DNA of 64,000 bases from Apibacter sp. B3706 (GTDB taxonomy: Bacteria > Bacteroidota > Bacteroidia > Flavobacteriales > Weeksellaceae). Location: NCBI RefSeq assembly GCF_011082725.1, contig NZ_CP049715.1, positions 806,001 through 870,000 on the forward strand. The letters are read 5' to 3'. Numbering within the stretch: position 1 is the first letter of the stretch; every line of letters starts with the position of its first letter. The notes under the pieces were generated by a model that made no database searches, was not told the origin of the DNA, and worked only from the letters and a program-made list of their open reading frames with translations. This document shows, piece by piece, positions 1-9,512 of this stretch. Position numbers and translations under genes: made by a program.

Positions 1-2
1 GA

Positions 3-689
3 TTTGTTATAGACTATACGTATCTAGAATTGGTTTCGGGAGCGAGCTACCATATGTGGTATATTTACATGATTATAAGAATTTATCTATTATATCCCAT
101 AATTAATCAATGGATTTTAGATAGTAATCCAAGACAACAATTATATTTTATAGTCGTTTGTTTTATAATATTTTTAATTTTCTACACTTTTTTTAGTACG
201 GTTTATTTAGTAAACTATATAAAACTATATTCTGAATTTCTGGGATATTTAGTATTGGGATATTATTTAGTAAGAAGAAAATATGAATATAGTGTTAAAT
301 ATTACGTATATGTATGTTTTATTATTTATTTATTATCCCTTTTTGGAATTTGCTTTGATACTTATATCACATCTAAAATGAACAATTTTTATATAGAGCA
401 ATATAAGCCCTGGGATTTATTTCAAGCTCTTTCCGTTTTTTTACTTTTCTTTTTAGTTCCGGTATTCAATAAAAAAAGTAAAATATTATCTTTTATAAGT
501 GAATACAGTTACGGAATATATTTAATACATGTATTAGTCATGAGATTAATTGAACATTTTGGTTTAAACGCATATTCTTTTAATCCTTTATTTTCTATTC
601 CAATTACTACTTTTTGTACTTTACTTATATCAATTATCATATTATATACTTTAGATAAGATACCTTTAGGAAAATATATAGTTAAATAG
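3..689 (+). CDS. Acyltransferase family 3 membrane protein, 5'-truncated by window edge
   Basis: The frame is open to the left edge, so this is the C-terminal part of a longer protein; the TTG at 30 is not a convincing start. The visible 229 residues are almost entirely hydrophobic helices. The segment around SYHMWYIYMI is the conserved helix of integral-membrane acyltransferases (Acyl_transf_3, OafA/WecH-like), and the final helices contain EYSYGIYLIH, also typical of the family. Members O-acylate surface polysaccharide or other envelope sugars; the substrate cannot be told from the sequence. The catalytic N-terminal His/Arg region lies outside the window. Confidence 0.75.
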   Translation, partial: FVIDYTYLELVSGASYHMWYIYMIIRIYLLYPIINQWILDSNPRQQLYFIVVCFIIFLIFYTFFSTVYLVNYIKLYSEFLGYLVLGYYLVRRKYEYSVKYYVYVCFIIYLLSLFGICFDTYITSKMNNFYIEQYKPWDLFQALSVFLLFFLVPVFNKKSKILSFISEYSYGIYLIHVLVMRLIEHFGLNAYSFNPLFSIPITTFCTLLISIIILYTLDKIPLGKYIVK

Positions 690-714
690 TACATTTGTAG
701 GTATTAATGGAATA

Positions 715-1257
715 ATGGAAAAAACATCAGAACAATTTGATTCAGTAATTTCAGTTTGTAAGGAATTATTTATAAAAAAAATGATTGATTATGGATCGGC
801 TTGGAGAATATTACGATTGCCTTCCTTAACAGATCAGATATATATCAAAGCCAATCGAATTAGAACTATTCAGGAAAAAGGAAATCAAAAAATTTCAGAA
901 GGAATCGACGAAGAATTTTTAGCGATAGTTAATTATTCTATTATGGCATTGATTCAATTGGAAAAAGGAATTGCAGAAAATCCTGATTTAAATTTAGAAG
1001 AGGCTGTACAGCTTTACGATGAAAAGGTTAGCCGGGCTAAAAACTTAATGATGCGTAAGAACCATGACTATGGAGAAGCTTGGAGGGATCTGAGAATAAG
1101 TTCTATTACAGATTTAATTTTGCAAAAATTATTGCGTATAAAACAAATTGAAAACAATGAAGGCAAAACATTAGTTTCCGAAGGTTTAGACGCCAATTAT
1201 TTTGATATTCTAAATTATTCTGTATTTGCTTTAATTCTTCATCAGGAAATTAATTAA
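715..1257 (+). CDS. DUF1599 domain protein
   Basis: A 180-residue soluble protein made of two related halves (about residues 8-90 and 100-178). Each half carries a K-x-x-DYG-x-AW-R motif (KKMIDYGSAWRILR and RKNHDYGEAWRDLR) followed by an I..KxxRI helix and an EG[IL]D..[FY]xxNYS element. This is the DUF1599 (nucleotide-modification-associated) architecture of Bacteroidota. No biochemical function is firmly known. It sits 25 bp after the acyltransferase and 10 bp before the DoxX-like gene, in the conserved DUF1599 - DoxX - tpiA order. Confidence 0.85.
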   Translation: MEKTSEQFDSVISVCKELFIKKMIDYGSAWRILRLPSLTDQIYIKANRIRTIQEKGNQKISEGIDEEFLAIVNYSIMALIQLEKGIAENPDLNLEEAVQLYDEKVSRAKNLMMRKNHDYGEAWRDLRISSITDLILQKLLRIKQIENNEGKTLVSEGLDANYFDILNYSVFALILHQEIN

Positions 1258-1267
1258 TTGTTGTTAC

Positions 1268-2362
1268 ATGAAATTTTTAACTCAATTTTTTAGAATACTT
1301 GTTGGAGTAGTTTTCATAATTTCCGGTTATGTTAAAACTATTGATCCCATTGGATTTTCATATAAATTGGAAGAATATTTTGGAGAAAGTGTGTTTAATC
1401 TGCCGAGCTTACATCATTTAGCACTTCCGTTGTCTATTTTTTTTGTGGTTTTTGAAGTCATGTTGGGTGTATTTCTTTTATTGGGAATTTGGAAAAAATT
1501 TACACTTTCTTCTTTGTTATTATTAATAATTTTCTTTTCATTTTTAACTTTTTATTCTGCATATTTCCACAAAGTAACTGATTGTGGTTGCTTTGGAGAT
1601 GCGCTTAAATTAACGCCGTGGACTTCATTTGGAAAAGATATTGTCCTTTTGGTAATGATTTTAATCTTAGTTTTCGGTTCAAAATACATCCGTTCTGTAT
1701 TTTCTGTAAAAATTAATTGGTTAATCATAAGTGTTTCTTTTGCTATCTGCTTATGGACTGTTTATCAAGGGATTGCCCATTTACCCATCATTGATTTTAG
1801 ACCTTATGCTGTGGGAAAAAATCTTAAAGTAGGTATGAATGACGGTGAACCGGAGCAAAATATAATTATATACACACTCAAGAATACATCCAATAATGAG
1901 ATTAAAAAAATGAACTCCGAGGAATATATCAGTTCCGGAATTTGGAAAGACACCTTAACGTGGAAGATCAACGATACTTCGGTTAAAATTTTAAAAGAGG
2001 CAAAATTACCTTCTGTTCACGATTTTACAGTAGAATGTTTAGGTAATGATATAACGCAAGATATTTTAGATCAAAAAAAAATAGTGATAATTACTGTGCC
2101 ATTTGCAAAAAAACTTAGTATTATTGAACGAGCTAAATTGAGAAAAATCACTTTTCAATTTAAGGAGAAAAAACTTAATTTTGTTATTTTAACGAATGAT
2201 CCACAATATTTGAATCCTTTATCTTCATGCATTACAGATCAAACAACATTAAAAACAATTAATAGAAGCAATCCCGGGGTATTAATATTAAAAAGAGGAA
2301 TAGTTGTTGCCAAATACAATGGTAATGATTTTCCAACCGTGAATGAAATAGAAAAATTATAA
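1268..2362 (+). CDS. BT_3928-type DoxX/MauE-like membrane protein
   Basis: This 364-residue protein has an N-terminal four-helix DoxX/MauE-like membrane domain (residues ~1-140) with the FRILVGVVFIISGYVKTIDP opening and a DCGCFGDAL cysteine motif after helix 3. A further helix lies near 150-170, and the C-terminal half is soluble, where thioredoxin-like regions are found in homologues. In Bacteroidota this family always precedes tpiA, as here (17 bp gap). The cysteine pair suggests a redox-partner role, which is inferred. Probably cotranscribed with DUF1599 and tpiA. Confidence 0.8.
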   Translation: MKFLTQFFRILVGVVFIISGYVKTIDPIGFSYKLEEYFGESVFNLPSLHHLALPLSIFFVVFEVMLGVFLLLGIWKKFTLSSLLLLIIFFSFLTFYSAYFHKVTDCGCFGDALKLTPWTSFGKDIVLLVMILILVFGSKYIRSVFSVKINWLIISVSFAICLWTVYQGIAHLPIIDFRPYAVGKNLKVGMNDGEPEQNIIIYTLKNTSNNEIKKMNSEEYISSGIWKDTLTWKINDTSVKILKEAKLPSVHDFTVECLGNDITQDILDQKKIVIITVPFAKKLSIIERAKLRKITFQFKEKKLNFVILTNDPQYLNPLSSCITDQTTLKTINRSNPGVLILKRGIVVAKYNGNDFPTVNEIEKL

Positions 2363-2379
2363 ACTTAATAAACATACAT

Positions 2380-3138
2380 ATGAGAAAAAAAATTGTAGCC
2401 GGAAATTGGAAAATGAATAAAACATTGCCTGAAGCTAAAGCTTTATTAGCAGAAATTGACTCATTTATTCAATCTAATTCACCTAAATGTGAAGTTATTG
2501 TTGGAATACCATTTATATATTTAGAAAATGCCAAAGCAAATCATAAAAATGTACAAGTTTTTTCTGAAGATATTTCCGAACACAAATCGGGAGCATATAC
2601 TGGAGAAATTTCCGCTGAAATGCTTACCTCTATTCAGGTAGATGGTTCAATCATTGGCCATTCTGAAAGAAGACAATATCATAAAGAAACAGATGAACAA
2701 ATAGGAGCTAAAGTTAAAATTGCTTTAGATAATGGTTTAACCCCTATTTTTTGTAATGGAGAATTATTAGAAGAAAGAAAAGAAGGTAAACATTTTGAAG
2801 TAGTTAAAAGACAAACCGAAATTGCTTTGTTTAACTTATCAGCTGAAGAAATCGTTAAAGTGGTAATTGCTTATGAACCGGTTTGGGCTATTGGTACCGG
2901 CGAAACAGCTACCCCGGAACAAGCGCAAGAAATACATGCATATATCCGTTCATTAATTGCTGATAAATATGGAAAAGAAGTAGCTGATTCAGTATCCATT
3001 CTATATGGAGGAAGCGTGAAACCGGATAATGCTAAAGAAATTTTCTCAAAACCGGATGTTGACGGTGGATTAATCGGCGGGGCTTCTCTAAATGTTAAAG
3101 ACTTTGGATCATTAATCAATACATACAAAGAAATTTAA
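2380..3138 (+). CDS. tpiA: Triosephosphate isomerase
   Basis: This cytoplasmic glycolytic enzyme interconverts dihydroxyacetone phosphate and glyceraldehyde 3-phosphate. The 252-residue length is standard. Substrate-binding N9 and K11 lie in GNWKMN, the electrophile H94 in IIGHSERR, the catalytic base E166 in AYEPVWAIGTG (with loop 6 following), and the phosphate-binding GGS and GG motifs are present near the C-terminus (YGGSV, LIGGASL). The ATG follows the upstream gene by 17 bp. A strong intrinsic terminator closes the operon just downstream. Confidence 0.98.
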   Translation: MRKKIVAGNWKMNKTLPEAKALLAEIDSFIQSNSPKCEVIVGIPFIYLENAKANHKNVQVFSEDISEHKSGAYTGEISAEMLTSIQVDGSIIGHSERRQYHKETDEQIGAKVKIALDNGLTPIFCNGELLEERKEGKHFEVVKRQTEIALFNLSAEEIVKVVIAYEPVWAIGTGETATPEQAQEIHAYIRSLIADKYGKEVADSVSILYGGSVKPDNAKEIFSKPDVDGGLIGGASLNVKDFGSLINTYKEI

Positions 3139-3161
3139 TTACATTATAAAATAAGTTTTAG

Positions 3162-3195
3162 AAAAAACAGATTCATTGATTCGAATCTGTTTTTT
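3162..3195 (+). terminator. Intrinsic terminator after tpiA
   Basis: A 13-bp perfect stem (aaaaaacagattc / gaatctgtttttt) with an 8-nt loop is followed by a run of T. It lies 23 bp after the tpiA stop and separates the tpiA operon from gyrB. Confidence 0.9.
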
Positions 3196-3254
3196 TATTT
3201 GGTTTTATAGAGTATGAAATACCCTAAATACTAGTAAATATCAATATTTTTACG

Positions 3255-3262
3255 TATATTTG
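3255..3262 (+). promoter_or_regulatory. Bacteroidota -7 promoter element for gyrB
   Basis: TATATTTG fits the Bacteroidota -7 consensus TAnnTTTG and lies 34 bp before the gyrB ATG. I see no clear TTG at the -33 position, so the assignment rests on the -7 element and location. Confidence 0.5.
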
Positions 3263-3296
3263 TAAGCATTTCTTGAAATAAATTAACGATTAAAAA

Positions 3297-5234
3297 ATGA
3301 GTGAACAAAAATATACTGCAGATAGTATTCAAGCGCTTGAAGGAATTGAACATGTACGTATGCGTCCCTCCATGTATATTGGGGATGTGGGAGTTAGAGG
3401 ATTACATCATTTAGTATATGAGGTAGTTGACAATTCCATTGATGAGGCTTTAGCCGGGTATTGCGATACTATTAATGTAAGTATAGGTAAAGATAATTCT
3501 ATAACGGTAAAAGATAACGGTCGAGGTATTCCTGTTGATACCAATAAGCAGACGGGATTGTCTGCTTTAGAATTGGTTATGACAAAAATTGGAGCAGGAG
3601 GGAAATTTGATAAAGATTCATATAAAGTTTCCGGAGGATTGCATGGAGTGGGAGTGTCCTGTGTCAATGCATTATCTACTGAATTGATTGCTACCGTTAA
3701 CAGAGACGGTAAACAATACCAGCAAAAATACTCTAAAGGGGTTGCATTAACTTCTGTTGAAATTGTTGGGGTTTCCACCCATACAGGAACTACAGTAACA
3801 TTTATTCCCGACAGTTCAATTTTTACCGAAACTATTTATAATTACGATACATTAGCCACTCGTCTTCGTGAACTTTCATTTTTGAACAAAGGAATTACTA
3901 TTACTTTATCAGATGAACGTGAAGTAGATGAAGAAGGCAACATTAGATCGGAAGAATTTTATTCTGAAAGAGGATTAGAGGAATTTGTCGAATTTATAGA
4001 TGAGAACAGAGAACCCTTAATGGATGAAATCATTCATATGGAGGGAGAGATTGATGAAATACCGGTTGAAGTTGCCATGAGGTATAATACTTCGTATACG
4101 GAAAATATTCATTCATATGTAAATAATATTAATACCCATGAAGGGGGAACGCATTTAACCGGGTTTAGAAGGGCGTTAACCAGAACCTTGAAAAAATATG
4201 CCGATGAAAATATTAATTTGGCAAAAGAAAAGGTTGAAATTACCGGTGACGATTTTCGTGAAGGTTTGACTGCTGTTGTTTCCGTTAAAGTCATGGAACC
4301 TCAGTTTGAAGGACAAACTAAAACTAAATTAGGTAATTCGGAAGTTAGTTCTGCTGTAGATAAAATAGTTGCCGAAATGTTAACTAATTATCTGGAAGAA
4401 CATCCTAATGAAGCAAAACAAATTGTTCAAAAAGTTCTTCTCGCAGCAAAAGCGCGACAAGCGGCTAAAAAAGCAAGAGAACTCGTACAAAGAAAATCTC
4501 CGTTAGGAGGAAGCGGTTTGCCGGGAAAATTAGCTGATTGTTCTTCACGTAAAGCAGAGGAAAGTGAATTATTCTTAGTCGAAGGAGATTCAGCAGGGGG
4601 GACAGCCAAACAAGGTAGAGACAGAAACTTTCAAGCGATCCTTCCGTTGAGAGGTAAAATACTTAATGTAGAAAAAGCTGTTAGCTATAAAGTATTTGAA
4701 AGTGATGAAATAAAAAATATTTATACCGCTTTAGGGGTATCTGTTGGTACAGAAGAAGATTCCAAAGAATTAAACCTTTCTAAGCTAAGATATCATAAAG
4801 TGGTAATTATGACCGATGCGGATGTAGACGGTTCTCACATTACAACTTTAATATTAACCTTTTTCTTCCGTTACATGAAAGAAATGATTGAAAAAGGATA
4901 TATTTATATTGCAACCCCTCCTTTATATTTATTGAAAAAAGGAAATAAAGAATATTATGCCTGGGATGATAAACATAGAGAGGAAATAGCTTCACAATTA
5001 GGTAACGCTCAAGGTAAAGGTTTTACCGTTCAAAGGTATAAAGGTTTAGGAGAAATGAATGCTGAACAGCTTTGGGATACGACTATGAATCCTGAAAAAA
5101 GAACGTTGAGACAAGTTACTATCAATAATGCATCAGAGGCAGATCGTATATTCTCCATGTTAATGGGAGATGATGTACCGCCTCGTAGAGAATTTATTGA
5201 AAAAAATGCTGTTTATGCAAATATTGATGCTTAA
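3297..5234 (+). CDS. gyrB: DNA gyrase subunit B
   Basis: This is the ATPase and TOPRIM subunit of gyrase, which introduces negative supercoils together with GyrA. The 645-residue length is normal for the short Bacteroidota GyrB. The GHKL ATPase has E42 in YEVVDNS, DNGRGIP at 73-79 and GGLHGVGVS at 113-121. The TOPRIM domain has E429 in VEGDSAGG and MTDADVD at 505-511. The C-terminal QRYKGLGEMN block is of GyrB rather than ParE type by overall pattern. It is monocistronic, between terminators. Confidence 0.97.
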   Translation: MSEQKYTADSIQALEGIEHVRMRPSMYIGDVGVRGLHHLVYEVVDNSIDEALAGYCDTINVSIGKDNSITVKDNGRGIPVDTNKQTGLSALELVMTKIGAGGKFDKDSYKVSGGLHGVGVSCVNALSTELIATVNRDGKQYQQKYSKGVALTSVEIVGVSTHTGTTVTFIPDSSIFTETIYNYDTLATRLRELSFLNKGITITLSDEREVDEEGNIRSEEFYSERGLEEFVEFIDENREPLMDEIIHMEGEIDEIPVEVAMRYNTSYTENIHSYVNNINTHEGGTHLTGFRRALTRTLKKYADENINLAKEKVEITGDDFREGLTAVVSVKVMEPQFEGQTKTKLGNSEVSSAVDKIVAEMLTNYLEEHPNEAKQIVQKVLLAAKARQAAKKARELVQRKSPLGGSGLPGKLADCSSRKAEESELFLVEGDSAGGTAKQGRDRNFQAILPLRGKILNVEKAVSYKVFESDEIKNIYTALGVSVGTEEDSKELNLSKLRYHKVVIMTDADVDGSHITTLILTFFFRYMKEMIEKGYIYIATPPLYLLKKGNKEYYAWDDKHREEIASQLGNAQGKGFTVQRYKGLGEMNAEQLWDTTMNPEKRTLRQVTINNASEADRIFSMLMGDDVPPRREFIEKNAVYANIDA

Positions 5235-5253
5235 AATATTATACATTATATAT

Positions 5254-5286
5254 AAAAAAGCCTATTTTTATTAAATAGGCTTTTTT
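5254..5286. terminator. Bidirectional terminator between gyrB and the GNAT gene
   Basis: A 14-bp perfect stem (aaaaaagcctattt / aaataggctttttt) with a 5-nt loop has A- and T-runs on either side. It can serve both convergent genes. Confidence 0.9.
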
Positions 5287-5301
5287 TATTAATATGTTAT
5301 A

Positions 5302-5835
5302 TTAAATTTGGTACACTTCAGAATGTATTAACTTTATAACATTTATTTCCTCTTTATCTAGTTGTATTTCACGAAGAGACATTAATTTCATTGGGTAACT
5401 TTTACCATCCTGATGATAGGATGGTTGTTTATATTCAATATCATTCCATAATTTGAAACCTAGCCGTTCATAAAAATTAATTCTACGTATATCCCAATGT
5501 GAAGTTGGAGGTTCCACTTCAAGTACAATAGGTTGTGAAATTTTTTCTATGAATAGTTGCATAATCTTGCTTCCATATCCTTTTTGTCTATAAACAGAAG
5601 AAATCGCAAAATGTTCAATAAATGTAAAAGTATTTAATTTCCAGTAAGTAATGAAACCGATTCTTTCGTTGTCTTTTATACATAATAAGATTTTAAATTT
5701 ATCTTTATAATCTTCATAAAGTTTAAACATTTGATCCGTAGGCCTCCTTTCTTCAACAGGAAAAGATTTTATATAATTATTTTCGACAAATGTAATTTCA
5801 TTTTGATCTAAAAGATTTAATTTTTCAAGTTTCAT
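5302..5835 (-). CDS. GNAT-family N-acetyltransferase
   Basis: A 177-residue protein with the GNAT acetyl-CoA pyrophosphate-binding motif A (SSVYRQKGYGSKIM, around residues 79-92), preceded by the typical IGFITYW beta strand and followed by INFYERLGFKLW. The substrate is unknown. It is transcribed leftwards and ends against the gyrB terminator; no operon partner is evident. Confidence 0.85.
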   Translation of the reverse strand: MKLEKLNLLDQNEITFVENNYIKSFPVEERRPTDQMFKLYEDYKDKFKILLCIKDNERIGFITYWKLNTFTFIEHFAISSVYRQKGYGSKIMQLFIEKISQPIVLEVEPPTSHWDIRRINFYERLGFKLWNDIEYKQPSYHQDGKSYPMKLMSLREIQLDKEEINVIKLIHSEVYQI

Positions 5836-5922
5836 ATTAATTTATGGAATTTTATTTAAAATTGAGAGTAAACACTTTTATTAAAAAATTGAATATAATT
5901 TATTTCAAAACAATCAAATTTA

Positions 5923-6810
5923 TTAGTGATTATCAAAATAATCTGAAGAAAGATAATCTTTATCTTGATCAGTTGTATTTAAATTTTCATTATTATCAGA
6001 ACTAATGGTAGTAGAATAATTATAATTAGTATTCGGTTCATTTTCAGTTGAAATAGTATTTTCACTCTGATCATCAGTAGAAACTTTACCTTCTAGAGAG
6101 TCTAATTTGTTTTGGAAACCTTGAATGACCCATATTTGAGAATTTAATTCTTGATCAATGTCTTTATTACGGTTTTTTAAAGTTTGTAACTCCGCTTCAT
6201 TTAAAATTATCCTTACTTTAATTTTAGTTAGATTATCTTGTTCTTTGTCAGAAATTTTGGAGTTGGCTTTTAAGTCAATTTTGTTGTAATCGTCACGAAT
6301 AATTTTTTCTAAATATAAAATTCTATCGGAATTACGAACTTTTTCTTTAGTAAGCTTTATGGTAAAACTTTTCGCATTCGTTAAATCATCAATTGCACAA
6401 GATTTTTGAATGTCTAACTTAAAATTTTCAAGAATTGGGATTGCTAATTCTTTTTCAGTAGTATTTGAATTGATGAAAGTATTGGATAAATTATGAAAAG
6501 AAGTGAATATCGTCATACTTTTATCATCATTATATTCATATGCAAAATTTCCTAACCAGCTTTCACCATTTGGTGAAAATTTAATATCCGAACCATACAC
6601 TTTATTAACAATTCCACCTTTCACTTTACCTCCTTGTTTTTTGATAAAATTCTTCCAAGTATTTACTAGGACTTCCTTATTACAAATTGGTAATGTAAAA
6701 CTTAAGGATTCCATAATCTTGTTTTTTTCTGTATATGAAGATTCTTCAATAGTTTGAGAATGTGCAAAAGCACAGATAAAACTTAAAAGTATAATAGGTG
6801 TTTTATTCAT
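5923..6810 (-). CDS. Secreted hypothetical protein with coiled coil
   Basis: A 295-residue protein beginning with a signal peptide (MNKTPIILLSFICAFAHSQ, probable cleavage after the final A/S-Q region), so it is likely periplasmic. The middle is mixed alpha/beta. Residues ~150-240 are rich in K/E/D with heptad-like spacing, suggesting a coiled coil, and the last 50 residues are Asn/Thr/Asp-rich and probably disordered. I do not recognise a family. The start codon overlaps the stop of the upstream methyltransferase (ATGA), so the two are translationally coupled. Confidence 0.7.
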   Translation of the reverse strand: MNKTPIILLSFICAFAHSQTIEESSYTEKNKIMESLSFTLPICNKEVLVNTWKNFIKKQGGKVKGGIVNKVYGSDIKFSPNGESWLGNFAYEYNDDKSMTIFTSFHNLSNTFINSNTTEKELAIPILENFKLDIQKSCAIDDLTNAKSFTIKLTKEKVRNSDRILYLEKIIRDDYNKIDLKANSKISDKEQDNLTKIKVRIILNEAELQTLKNRNKDIDQELNSQIWVIQGFQNKLDSLEGKVSTDDQSENTISTENEPNTNYNYSTTISSDNNENLNTTDQDKDYLSSDYFDNH

Positions 6811-7487
6811 TGTTTTAAAGATTTAATATAATGAGCTGCAATTTTCTCACCTGAACTTACCGATTTTATAGCCCATTTTATTTTTAAATTAAGTTTTTGA
6901 ATTTCAGTTAACTGCCAATTTAAATGACTATCTTCCAATTTCTTTCTCATTTCATAAAAACATATTCCGGCTGCTACAGAAACATTAAGACTTTCTGTAA
7001 AACCTATCATTGGAATTTTAATACACGCATCAGCATAATTTAAAGTTTCTTCATTTATACCTTTAAATTCAGTACCGAAAATTAAAGCTGTTGGCTGAGT
7101 TAGTTGAAAATCATAAATATCTATAGCATTTTTTTCAGGAGAAACTGCTACCAGTTGATATCCATTTTCTTTAATCTCTTTTAAAGATTCCAGATTTGAA
7201 GATTTATAAGATATATCAATCCATTTATCGGCTCCTCTTGCAACAGTACTTTCCGGCTTAAATTCATTTCTGTTTTCCAGGGCAATCAATGATTGAAACC
7301 CAAAAGCTTCCATACTTCTAACTATGGCACCTGCATTACGATATTGATACAGATCCTCTAGTATCGGAAGTACATAATTTGACCTGTAATTAACCAAATT
7401 TTCTATTTTTTCAAATTTTTCTTTTGATATAAAATCTGTTAAATAGTTATATAAATCCAAATTATTCAAAAATTCTTTTGAAATCAT
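6807..7487 (-). CDS. TrmH/SpoU-family RNA 2'-O-methyltransferase
   Basis: A 226-residue SPOUT methyltransferase. Motif 1 is NAGAIVRSMEAFG, motif 2 is ALIFGTEFKGI, and motif 3 is IPMIGFTESLNVSVAAGIC, which together form the knotted SAM site. The family methylates ribose 2'-OH in tRNA (for example Gm18) or rRNA. The short length without an L30e-like N-terminal domain favours a TrmH-type tRNA enzyme, but the exact target is an inference. It is first in a two-gene operon with the secreted protein. Confidence 0.88.
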   Translation of the reverse strand: MISKEFLNNLDLYNYLTDFISKEKFEKIENLVNYRSNYVLPILEDLYQYRNAGAIVRSMEAFGFQSLIALENRNEFKPESTVARGADKWIDISYKSSNLESLKEIKENGYQLVAVSPEKNAIDIYDFQLTQPTALIFGTEFKGINEETLNYADACIKIPMIGFTESLNVSVAAGICFYEMRKKLEDSHLNWQLTEIQKLNLKIKWAIKSVSSGEKIAAHYIKSLKQ

Positions 7488-7554
7488 GTTTCAAAAATAA
7501 CAATTAAAGCTGTTAATATTTTCATAAATTGCAATTTTAAACCGAGAAATATAG

Positions 7555-8577
7555 ATGAAACGTAAGATTTTATTAATTTATACAGGAGGAACTATAGGAA
7601 TGATCAAAGAGTATAGTACCGGAACACTAAAACCTTTTGATTTTAATGCGCTATTAAAGCATATACCCGAGATAGAACTAATTGATGCAGATATAGATAT
7701 CAACGTATTTGAAAAACCTATTGATTCTTCAGACATAGATATTCTTGATTGGATTACATTAGGCAATATACTTGAAAATTCTTATTTCAAATATGACGGA
7801 TTTGTAATATTGCACGGTACGGATACGATGTCTTATACTGCTTCTATGATGAGTTTTATGTTACAAGGATTGAAAAAACCTGTAGTATTTACGGGATCTC
7901 AATTGCCAATTGGTGAATTGCGAACAGATGCCAAAGAAAATTTGATAACTTCAATTTATTACGCTTCTTTATATGAGAATGATAAGCCAGTTATCAACGA
8001 AGTGTGTATTTATTTTGAATATAAATTATATAGAGCAAACAGAACAACCAAATTCTCAGCAGAACATTTTGATGCTTATATTTCACCCAATTATCCTAAA
8101 TTAGGAGAGTCCGGCGTTAATCTTGGAGTTTTTAAAGAATATCTTTTAAAACCTGGTCATACAGATTTTAAGGTAAATAAAAATCTTGCTAATAAAATTG
8201 ATATATTCACATTTTTTCCGGGAAAAAATAAGTATTTATTAGATCGAATGGTTTCAGACAATGATCTAGAAGGGATTATCTTAAGAACCTTTGGTTCGGG
8301 AAATATTCCTTCCGACAAAGAAACCTTAAGAGCCTTACATAAAGCCAAGGAGTTAGGAAAAGAAATTATAGTTATTACACAGTGTGTAAGAGGAAATGTA
8401 AATTTTGGAAAATATCATAATAGCCTCATATTTAAAGATTTAGGGGTAATATGTGGTTATGATATAACAGTAGAAGCTGCCACAACTAAACTAATGCATT
8501 TACTCGGACAAAACTTAAAAGGTAAAATACTCAAAAAACAGTTTGAGGAAAATTTATCCGGTGAAATAACTAATTAA
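7555..8577 (+). CDS. ansA: L-asparaginase, type I
   Basis: This enzyme hydrolyses L-asparagine to aspartate and ammonia. The 340-residue length and lack of a signal peptide indicate the cytoplasmic type I enzyme. The first catalytic Thr lies in the YTGGTIGM motif (T13), and the second triad Thr-Asp in LHGTDTMSY (T89, D90). The GSQLPIGELRTDA segment following is family-typical. It is divergent from the trmH-like gene across a 67-bp gap. Confidence 0.95.
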   Translation: MKRKILLIYTGGTIGMIKEYSTGTLKPFDFNALLKHIPEIELIDADIDINVFEKPIDSSDIDILDWITLGNILENSYFKYDGFVILHGTDTMSYTASMMSFMLQGLKKPVVFTGSQLPIGELRTDAKENLITSIYYASLYENDKPVINEVCIYFEYKLYRANRTTKFSAEHFDAYISPNYPKLGESGVNLGVFKEYLLKPGHTDFKVNKNLANKIDIFTFFPGKNKYLLDRMVSDNDLEGIILRTFGSGNIPSDKETLRALHKAKELGKEIIVITQCVRGNVNFGKYHNSLIFKDLGVICGYDITVEAATTKLMHLLGQNLKGKILKKQFEENLSGEITN

Positions 8578-8873
8578 AATTAACTAATTCAACCATTATT
8601 TTAGTCTTATTAAGCTAATTTTAATTGATTAAAATTGCTTGTAAACTAGGCTTATATATTTATTTCTTATAATTTACTTTAATTATAGTATATAAATATA
8701 ACATTATATACAAAATTATAAATATTAATAAATAAAAATTATTTTATATTAATATCACAATATTAAGTATAATCGATATTAAGATAAGATATTAATTAAA
8801 TAAATACTTTTTATATTAAACATTAATTAATAAAAAATGATGAAATAATATTAATTGAAAAAGTATGTTTATA

Positions 8874-9512
8874 TTAGAAAAAGTAAAAATAAGAAACTCC
8901 TAGATTAGATGTATTATGAGATTTAAACCATTTTCCATTCTTAGAATACACTTTATTGTTATCATAAATATTATTTAACCCCCAATTATATCTGATACCT
9001 ATTTCGTGTTTACGAGCAAAGCTAATTCCACCTCCTAATCCTGCTGAGATATCAAATTTTGAAGCTCCTCCGTACCATTTTTTGTCTCTGTGTTTATTTT
9101 TTTCATGAATTAAATAACCAATCTGTGGACCGGCTTCTATAAAAAATTCGTGTGTTTCTTTTCCTCTACAGCAAGGAGGGAATATGAAATCTCCAAAATA
9201 GTACTTAACCATTAACGGAATGTTAATATAAGTCTGATAAAATTTAACATTAATATCTTTACCATCTTTTTCTCCTTGTTCAGAATAAACTATTTCAGGC
9301 TTAAAAAACCAACTATCGTTGAAGTCATTAAAAGGAATTTGTGCAAACAAACCTACTGCAGGTGCAAAAATACGGGTATCTGAGTGTTTATGCACATTTC
9401 TGATATTTGTAAATTGTAAACTCCCTTTTACACCAAATTTAACTTGCGATTTTAATGTAGAAAAACTTAAAAATAAAATTACTACATAAAAAATTTGTAA
9501 ATTTTTAATCAT
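8874..9512 (-). CDS. Outer-membrane beta-barrel protein, PorT-like
   Basis: A 212-residue protein with a signal peptide (MIKNLQIFYVVILFLSFSTL, then KSQ). Alternating amphipathic strands, conserved turns (GVKGSLQFTNIR, EAGPQIGYLI, ISAGLGGGISFARKHEIGIRYNWGL) and a C-terminal aromatic residue (YFYFF) fit an outer-membrane beta-barrel (OMP_b-brl_2). It is monocistronic within AT-rich flanks. Confidence 0.85.
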   Translation of the reverse strand: MIKNLQIFYVVILFLSFSTLKSQVKFGVKGSLQFTNIRNVHKHSDTRIFAPAVGLFAQIPFNDFNDSWFFKPEIVYSEQGEKDGKDINVKFYQTYINIPLMVKYYFGDFIFPPCCRGKETHEFFIEAGPQIGYLIHEKNKHRDKKWYGGASKFDISAGLGGGISFARKHEIGIRYNWGLNNIYDNNKVYSKNGKWFKSHNTSNLGVSYFYFF